Of a stretch of DNA of 64,000 nt, positions 57,001 to 64,000 are shown piece by piece. The stretch comes from Isoetes taiwanensis. Taxonomy: Eukaryota; Streptophyta; Lycopodiopsida; Isoetales; Isoetaceae. The notes under the pieces are model-generated. The model made no database searches. It was given only the letters and a program-made list of their open reading frames with translations, and had not been told where the DNA came from. Each line of letters starts with the position of its first letter. Positions within the stretch are counted from its first letter, which is position 1. Location of the stretch: NCBI GenBank assembly GCA_021234155.1, contig JAJEKV010000020.1:4696563-4760562 (forward strand). The letters run 5' to 3'. Made by a program: the position numbers and the translations under genes.

Positions 57001-57797
57001 AGGGACTCTATTTGCTTTTTGCATGACACGATATTATGCATTTGTTAATATGCATTTGTCATGCATTTATTTTTGCATGACAACATGTCTAAGATAAAGA
57101 GGCATGGATTGGACTGCATATTTTCTTGTCAATGGATCATGTAAGGACAGTATACATTTTGCAGATATGTTGCACATGGTACAGCAACTGATTATATGTA
57201 TGATTCACTAGGAGTACCTATTGCACTTACATTTGAGGTACGCTCAATTTGTAATAAGCTCGTTCTGTATGGCTAAAAGTAGGTGCTTATGTTCTAGTTA
57301 TACTTATCCTATCACATTTTACAACAGATATATGGAGATTTAGAGGCACATGATGCAGATTGTTTTCGAATGTTCAATCCAACTACTTCAGTTGTGCTTG
57401 AGGTATATGCCATGTTTTATCATGATATTGAAAATCTTTGCTGTTATTATTGAGAGAGTGTGGTTGGTTACAGAAAGTAGTTTCAAATTGGTCAAGTCTA
57501 CTTCTAGCTCTCATCTTGGACCTCCCGAATGCTCTGAAGAGTATGCCAAACAGTCAAAAGTGGGATAATGTACTTGCTGGGTTAGATGAACAAGATTTTA
57601 GTACAAGCTATAGTTTTACTGGTAGAAAAGGTAGATTATTTTGGCATGAGCCATTTAAACAGGACTGGCATATACATTCTTCTGGCAACCACGAAAGAAC
57701 GTTGCCAATGTTAAACGTGTTATGTATCTTAGTTGCATTTTCTTGGTTAGTTTATAAAGTGCTCAGATGCAGACGCATTTGGCGAGTCTCGAGATAA
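54025..57797 (+). CDS. M14-family zinc carboxypeptidase, membrane-anchored, 12 exons
   Basis: Removes C-terminal amino acids from peptides, probably in the secretory pathway. Exons: 54025-54093, 54276-54352, 54445-54502, 54584-54694, 54776-54916, 54997-55066, 55731-55786, 55915-56040, 56632-56771, 57165-57237, 57328-57402, 57474-57797. Every junction is GT-AG with phase kept, giving 439 residues. Exon 1 is a signal peptide (MILLRLSVIVYMLANNIVAT). DFGQHGREMVTSE holds the metal-binding HxxE. GRGVDTNRNWG carries the substrate-binding NR, and LWVNVHSGM the third zinc His. SGGGSVGYVAHGTATDYMYD and IALTFEIYGD lead to the catalytic Glu. The tail ends in a hydrophobic segment (MLNVLCILVAFSWLVYKVL) and basic residues, so a type I membrane anchor is likely. 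The order and phrases such as DPNEENPGTEPFSEPE match the plant protein I recall as AT5G42320. Intact. Confidence 0.95.
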
Positions 57798-59154
57798 ACT
57801 TACTGATACAATACTGTTGTTTTACCACCAATTTTTGTGCAAAAAAAAGCTTGATCCAGAAAGCCAAGCATTGTGAATTAGACAGAACCTGGATTAGCTG
57901 GAGAAGCTAAACGATTGGAAACCTTGGTATATGAAGGGAATGACTAAGGATAATTTTGACAAGCAATGGGACAGTAAGACCCGTTATCCTTTCGCGTCTC
58001 TATTAGGAGGAAGGTGATGGAACTTGGGTGAAGTAAAGCAACCACATAACCGTAGACCCTGACATTGCTTATTCACCTTACCTTTCATGCCCTCTTAAGC
58101 ATATGGAACTCAACATGCCCACGAGAAGAATTATCCCTATTGTTTTAAACTAACACACATTCAGCTCCATTAACTCACCATTTACTATTGTTGCAAAGTA
58201 TGACATGTACATTTAATCTTTTTATAAAGGCCATGATGTTCATTAGACAAACGAAAGGTGTTCAACTCAGGAGGGTAGTGGTAATGATACTTTCTTGATA
58301 GACAAACAAGAAGTTTTGACCATCTTAAATGATAAGAACCCTTGTCTTTGTCTTATAAATCAATGCTCGTCTTTTCTTTTCCCTTTGGATAAGTTATTTC
58401 ATGAACATAAGAGCTTATGTCTAGAACTCAGAAGTAATTTATGATTCACAAAATTGTACATTATCCAAAGTGTGCCTACTTTGGGAGCCATTCTTTTTTG
58501 CTTTGATTGTGAGGCGTTGGCTAAATGCACAAAATGCAAAGTCGTGTGAACCAGCGTAGCACTAAAGCGAGCGGCAAATCATTGTCAATATTTTGCGACA
58601 AAATGAACTTTTAAAATAGTTGAGAACAAATCATTGTCGATATTTGCGACAAAATGTACCTTTAAAATAGTTGAGAAGGATAAATTTAAAATAGTTAAGA
58701 ATGATTTGGAGAACTAGGATTGTTTTTTTGGTCACTGTGGGCAATTTTGTAAGGGAGGACTACTAGGACTTGATCTACACAAATTTTTCCAAAATTCATA
58801 AATTGAATTGAATTGCATTTTATCACAATGGCCTATGGGACCCAAATACAATAGAACAATACGTCCGTTATATAGAATACCTACATGTAGACAATAGAAC
58901 TAGCCTAACTAAAACTGAACGAAAAATGATGAAACAGATGAAACCATTAAAAAGAGATCACTGTACAATAAGATAAACAAGCAATACAATATTCAATCTT
59001 TCAAAGTGTGTGTAGTCGGAAACAGATATAGGCCCTTTTTGTTTCCATAGGATTGTCAAAATCCAACCAAAAATTTAATCTATAATATATATATATATAC
59101 CTGGGAAAGACAGATTATTACAAGAGATTGTTCCAACTGACAGCCTCATGATTC
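57798..59154. other. Intergenic region between convergent genes
   Basis: Space between the 3' ends of the carboxypeptidase and C2-protein genes. AT-rich. A repeated phrase AGTTGAGAA..AAATCATTGTC(A/G)ATATTT occurs twice at 58,575-58,650. No gene seen. Confidence 0.5.
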
Positions 59155-61883
59155 TTACTTCCATTTGCCAAACTTCCCAAACTTGTGGTGCTTATGCTTA
59201 AAATGCTTCATTTTGTGGCCATGACCATGTTTATAATGCCCGTAACCACCATAACCATGTCCATATCCATGACCATACCCATGCCCTTGCCCATGGTGTC
59301 CAACAGCACCATATAGAAGACTTCCAACAACACCACCAACACCATGACCTGCAATATCAAAAGATTAATCCATTTATGCTCATCTACAATAGTATCAGAA
59401 ATAATTGAAAGACATACCAGTGTGCCCATGAGCTCCAGGATATCCATGTTGTGCAGGAGGTGGATAGCCATGAACATTAGGAGGATATGCACCATAGGGA
59501 GGAGGTGCTGGTGGATAGCCAGGCATTGGAGGGTAACCACCCTGTGGTGGGACTGACCCATAAGCTGGTGGTGGCATATATCCAGGAGCTGGATACCCAG
59601 GAGGCCCAGGAGGGTAGCCATAACCGGGAGCATAACCATAAGAGGAGTGATGATGCCCTTTGTCTTGACCTTCTAGACCTTTCTCTTTATTTCCCCCTGC
59701 TTTGTCTTTTCCATCTATAGATTGCTTATTCTTACCTTTTTCTCCATCAACATATGCTGGCGCAGCGTCGGGGTAAGTATCTGATTTTTCAACACCTTGT
59801 TTGCCATGATCATATGGTGGATATGAGGAAGGTGCAGCAGATGGTGGATAGCCTGCTGGTGGATATGCTGTTGGAGGATAAGTCGAGGCTGGAGATTTTC
59901 CAGATTCTGGTGGTGGATAGCCTGCTGGAGGATAAGCGGAGGCTGGAGATTTTCCAGAGTCTGATGCTGGATAGTTTGCTGGGGGATAGGCTGTTGGAGG
60001 ATAGGCTTGAGAGACTGGAGATTTTCCAGAAGTAGCAGACTCAGGTGGCGGGTAAGACCCAGAAACATGTGGATATGGCGAAGGACTGCCTTCCAAGTGT
60101 GATTTTCCTTCAGCCTGTGGATAAGGTGTGCCTTGTGGTGGATAATGAGCAGAACTAGGTGGATAATGCAACTCTGATTGGGGAATTCCTGGTGTTGAAT
60201 TATATACATAGCTGCTAAATTCTTCTTGTCTGGGAAGCTTGCTCGCATCACTTGGTGGGTACATTTTGGGTTCTGAAGATGGATATATCCCGTCTCTCTT
60301 GGTGTCTTTACCAATATCTAGACTAGCAAATGCAGCTGCAGCTTCATTTGTACTGCTCCTTGATGGTTCATGTGCAGGAGGACCCCCATATGCGTACGGA
60401 TCGGGATATGTAGGAGCACTTGGTTGGAAGTCTTGTTGTGAAGCATAGTCATTGCGGCATTTTCCTTCGGCCTCTTTAGAAGTTTCTATAACCTGCAGGC
60501 AGGTGACTCTCATATAAGTATATGTAAGAACAAAATGTTAGACAACGGCAGATGATTTGAACGTACCTTTGATAACCGTTTAACTGATACCTTTACTTGA
60601 CCAGCATCTACCTTCCCTCCAGGTTTAGTCAAGGGGAAAAGAGATGTGTCTTCTTTTATTGATGGCAACTCTGAAGGTTGTATCCTGATTCATTAAGCAG
60701 TTGTCAGCTACAATTGTCTCAAGGTATTTTTTAGCATAATTGAATGGCTTAACCCAAAGGAGACAGAAAGAAGTATGTCAAAGAATTTATATATCCAATA
60801 CTGCAAATAGAAAGAAGAAATAGTTTCTCACGTGGCTAGCCCAACAAGAACATCAAGCTCAGGCCACACTGCAAATATTTCAACTAGAATTGGCGACCCT
60901 TCAGGCTTTAATTTAAAGGACTGGTTCCATGTTGGCAATGATCCCTGGCCTGCAATAAGACTTAAAAGGTAAATAAGCTTGATTCTAGGATAAGCTGCTG
61001 ATCTACAAAAAAATAATCCATTTTCTTATAAATGCAACAACCTTGCAGAAAGGAAACTAAAATACAGGTGCTACCTTTGGCGCTGTGTGTAGTAAATTGC
61101 TGCTTGCCACATCTGACTGTTGCATAGGTATCAGCTGTTTCTGGTCATGCCAAGCTGGCAGTTAGACAAGACAGAGACAATCAACGCATTCAGATAAGTT
61201 CCCGTCGTTATACAAAAGGATAACAAGCATGACATTATCAAAAAACAATTAATTGCTAACAATCAAGTAACTGCAAATGATACACATGAGAACAAGGAAA
61301 ATTCCAACGTATCATAGTGCATTTAGGCGCTATACAGCAAGACACAATTGACTCCAATATTTAAACAACTATTACTGGCAATGTGTATTAGTACTAGCAT
61401 AAAAAAACTCAATCAAAACCAGCATCGAAGAATAACCTTGGTTCATAATTTTCTAGTACAATGAAATTCCCTTAATCTGTTAGCTTGCCACGACCTAAAG
61501 AACATTACAGGCACACAATTTCGTGCATATATGGGACTCCAAAAAAAATAAGAATAATGATCAAGAATAAAAATAACTTTCGTCTTTTCCAAGGCAACTC
61601 CGCAGAATTGCTAAAGATTATCTACTAATAAACTGCCAGGCAAATATTGGTGCGAAGAGGTAAAACGAGAAATTGGGTATTTTAATCTGACGATGGATCA
61701 TTGCGCCTAAGCTACATGGCCAATGAACGATCTGCAGGATTCATGCCTGGAACCTTAAAGCAAAGAAAAAAAGGAAGACAACAATTACACAAGAAGCTGA
61801 GAAAGGATCTAACCATCAGAGCTGAAAATGGTAGCCGAAATCACTGTGATCTCTAGTTCTCCTTGATGGGGAAAGGCGTCCAT
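59155..61883 (-). CDS. C2-domain protein with Pro/Gly/Tyr-rich and His/Gly-rich tail, 6 exons
   Basis: Exons in transcription order: 61883-61814, 61140-61075, 60949-60832, 60684-60567, 60492-59418, 59348-59155. All are GT-AG and in phase, giving 546 residues. Residues 1-140 form a C2-like domain (MDAFPHQGELEITVISATIF; ADTYATVRCGKQQFTTHSAK; SLPTWNQSFKLKPEGSP; LDVLVGLATIQPSELPS), which usually binds membranes or proteins, often with calcium. The large exon 5 is built of repeats such as AYPPAGYPPPESGKSPAS, then GYPPMPGYPPAPPPYGAYPP. The last exon has a GYGHGYGHGYGGYGHYKHGH tail ending KKFGKFGKWK-like, as in plant glycine-rich A3-type proteins. A scaffold or membrane-trafficking role is plausible but inferred. 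The repeat region is disordered and could bind WW or SH3 domains. TATA at 61,924-61,931. Intact. Confidence 0.92.
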
Positions 61884-61923
61884 TGCCGGATCACTAAAGA
61901 TTTTCAGTGCAACTGAGCAAACG

Positions 61924-61931
61924 TATATATA
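61924..61931 (-). promoter_or_regulatory. TATA box of the C2-domain gene
   Basis: The minus strand reads GTTATATATACG about 41 bases above the ATG at 61,883, which would give a very short leader. Alternative TA-rich words lie just upstream. Confidence 0.4.
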
Positions 61932-63011
61932 ACATATAATCAGAAAGAAAGCGCGTATGCTATCACTATGTGGAACTTCGAGGTAAAATGGATATGCAAG
62001 TCATGGGGATGTGGCAGGACCAGGAAGCCATAAATGGTAGCATCTCAGCCGTCCAAAGTGTAGACCCAACTAGTTTATATTCTACAAAGTAACTCCCTGG
62101 TTCGTATTATTTTTCCATAGACGTGCAAGGTAGGCGCGTTAAATTTTCTCACCCCTTTTTATTTTGTTTTGAAGAGATATTTGTTGCCCATGTAAGGGGC
62201 TCGGTGCAAGGCTCGGTCGGTAGTGGACTCCTTCTTAAGATATTTGTTGCCACTTAAAGGGCTTGGTGCAAGATTTAGCAATGGACTCGCCGCCTCCACG
62301 GTTCGCACTTACAGACGTAAAAGCCCACAAGGGCATTTTATAAAACGTGCTTTGATTCCGCAGCTGAGGTACAAACTTTACATCTCATATCAGATCTCCA
62401 ATCGAAAAGAACAATTCAAAGTAGCTATCTACGCTTCACATTGTGGACAATCAAGATGCATTCCTTCCGTGAGGAATATAATATAAAATGTAATTATGCG
62501 ATACATGGGCAGATTATCGTTTTTTGCTTGTATTATCGTTTTTTGGCCGTCCAATGATGGCAGCTTCCACAGAATATGCTGCCTAGGAAAATCCAGGCCG
62601 CAAGTGTGCAGTCAACCAGGGGTCAAATTGACCCCATAAAATAGGAGCAGAAATTGCCCACAAACCATTGTCTAAAACAAAAATACACGTGGGCAGAAAG
62701 CATCAAATACCTACATCGGCTGGCCAGCACAAAAACACAGTGTGAACACACAAGCAAGTGCCATTAATTTATCAGAATAGAAACATTTGTTACAGTAAAG
62801 AAGTGCCACATGCACATTCACATCATCGGCCCTCTCACAAGCAGGACCCCAACAAGGCTAAGCGTGAGGGGCAAGTATCAAACAAAAAGCAAACACCTGT
62901 ACATGAACTCCAGCAAGAAGACAACAAACAAGTACATCAACTCTAGCTGATAAGTTTCTTGGCAAGAAAACAACAGATATCTACATCCACAAAAGACACC
63001 ACTAGCAAGCT
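61932..63011. other. Intergenic region with a short tandem repeat
   Basis: No gene supported. It contains the two-unit repeat at 62,175-62,288 and, toward 62,990, the probable 3' UTR of the right-edge gene. Confidence 0.45.
62175..62288. repeat. Two-unit direct repeat (~55 bp)
   Basis: AGATATTTGTTGCC, then AAGGGGCTCGGTGCAAG or AAAGGGCTTGGTGCAAG, then a variable stretch and ATGGACTC/GTGGACTC occurs twice, 63 bases apart. Confidence 0.75.
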
Positions 63012-64000
63012 TCAATTCTGCAGTTCCCCAGATCGGCCCTGCCTTATCACATTATCTAATGCCCGGATCTCCTGTAAGAGCGCCCTGGCAAGGCTCATAT
63101 GCGATCGGAGAGTATGGAGTTCAGATGTCGCAACTCCTAACCGCTCCCAAGCAATACTATTCATAGCACCGTCAATCGCCATGTAAAACCTGCGCAGCTG
63201 ACACCCAAGGATCCGCATTGAGGCTGCCATCCTCTGCATTTTTGCTCCAACTTGAACCAACTGGTTAATAAACTCTTCAGCACAAAATGTTTCTTCCAAT
63301 TCAGGTGGATAAACTTGGCTATCAGGATGAGAGGCATCCACACTGGAACTAATGACTGACGGATCTATGTGCACCACAGCGTCAGTGCCGCCATCCTGGT
63401 CATTCGCATCAACCTCCATCTCTAACCTGCAAAAACAAAAACAATGCGTAAAGACAACTGTACAATCTCACAGCAGCTATCAGGCCTAGCCAACGGCCAT
63501 GGTATGGTCGCCTGTGTAAACTGGAATATAATCAGCGCCCTCCTCAGCTATGCCAACCTCTGGGCTAAACGTGAGATCACACAAGTCAACAAAGTTCTCA
63601 TCGGCCTCATCAGCAGGGATAGAATCATCCCAATATCTACGCCTTCCAGGCCCATTCCTTTCAATTGGCACATACCCAGCTGCAGCCCATATAAAATTGT
63701 CCGAATATCTGAAGGCATGCAACGAGCAGGATTTAGGAGAATTCTCCAGGCAGCACGGATTCTATGCTCATTGACATGGGCTGTGTTAGAAGGTATTAAC
63801 CAGCTACTGGACAAGGTAAACTTGCCGCTCCTGATCATTGGAGCCAAGGTGAAAGTGAGGTTTGGTGTGGCACGACGACCACCATGATATGAAACAAAAA
63901 GTGCATCCTTGTTCAGGATGTTTCGATTGTCAAGAACACAGAGGCCCTTGGTGTCTCCAGCGCCCCAACGTAGATAAAGATCCTTGCCCTTCTGTATCAT
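63012..64000 (-). pseudogene. Unidentified gene at right edge, at least two exons, apparent frame change
   Basis: The last exon, 63,426-63,012, follows a strong acceptor (TTTTTGTTTTTGCAG) and reads MEVDANDQDGGTDAVVHIDP, then AEEFINQLVQVGAKMQRMAA and a likely helical C-terminus ending RQGRSGELQN. Upstream, one frame is open from the window edge (YHGGRRATPNLTFTLAPMIR, NEHRIRAAWRILLNPARC). From about 63,720 a neighbouring frame looks more protein-like (NFIWAAAGYVPIERNGPGRR, DEADENFVDLCDLTFSPEVG) and ends near 63,486. The switch has no intron between the frames, so a one-base indel or assembly error is likely. I could not find a splice that keeps phase into the last exon. No family recognised. 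It runs off the window. Confidence 0.45.

Noticed and set aside
59208-60314. Met/His/Leu-rich frames on both strands across the C2-protein repeat exon
   Set aside because: Low-complexity shadows of the Pro/Gly/Tyr repeat; splice phases support only one frame.
1-64000. tRNA, rRNA or snRNA genes
   Set aside because: I looked for obvious conserved boxes and saw none that I could support by eye; a covariance-model scan would be needed to exclude them.

Overview
The window is nuclear DNA from a land plant. Three host genes near its ends have plant-type GT-AG introns or plant family content: a calmodulin-like EF-hand gene, a 12-exon M14 zinc carboxypeptidase that I recall as close to Arabidopsis AT5G42320, and a 6-exon C2-domain protein with a Pro/Gly/Tyr-rich tail. 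A mitochondrial-type rps19 copy and a divergent histone H3-like frame are also present. Species cannot be fixed from sequence alone. Host genes are intact and sparse; the ~52 kb between them is mostly transposable elements, consistent with a large repeat-rich genome.

Layout. 1-6.4 kb: 3' end of an unknown gene, small tandem repeats, the calmodulin-like gene (minus), rps19-like (minus), and a TTAA-rich repeat holding a 321-bp MITE. 6.4-9.6 kb: truncated copy (element 1) of a large element whose leftward gene encodes a ParB-like domain plus a beta-class amino-methyltransferase. 9.87-18.09 kb: a fuller copy (element 2) with ParB-methyltransferase leftward and a DUF7869-type protein (putative transposase) rightward. 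18.28-30.79 kb: element A, a related 12.5-kb element with the DUF7869-type protein rightward and different leftward cargo, including an FCP1/NIF-like phosphatase domain. 33-36.6 kb: second copy of the 321-bp MITE, a 192-bp duplication and a Mutator-type MITE. 38.75-41.22 kb: element B, an inverted internal-deletion copy of element A. 41.9-46.4 kb: a TNP2-like transposase (minus) diverging from a SAM-domain reading frame and further exons (plus). 46.5-47.4 kb: LINE 3' fragment with a 10-bp target duplication. 47.6-50.8 kb: unknown decayed genes, three large palindromes and the H3-like frame. 51.1-53.65 kb: fossil Ty3/gypsy fragment. 54-64 kb: carboxypeptidase, C2 protein, and an unidentified gene at the right edge.

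Main result. Elements 1/2 and A/B look like two families of one type of large plant DNA transposon. They share termini containing CGTATT, a rightward DUF7869-type protein with a GHTHD(x)2D motif, and a divergent leftward cargo region. Each family also carries its own dispersed palindrome: GTGTATTCCGGAATACAC in elements 1/2 and TCTCGACTCGCGAGTCGAGA in element A. The ParB-like/methyltransferase pairing is a prokaryote- and phage-type architecture. Together with arrays of a palindromic site it suggests a self-recognition, partition-like or self-methylation system. Function is inferred. All copies here carry frame breaks.
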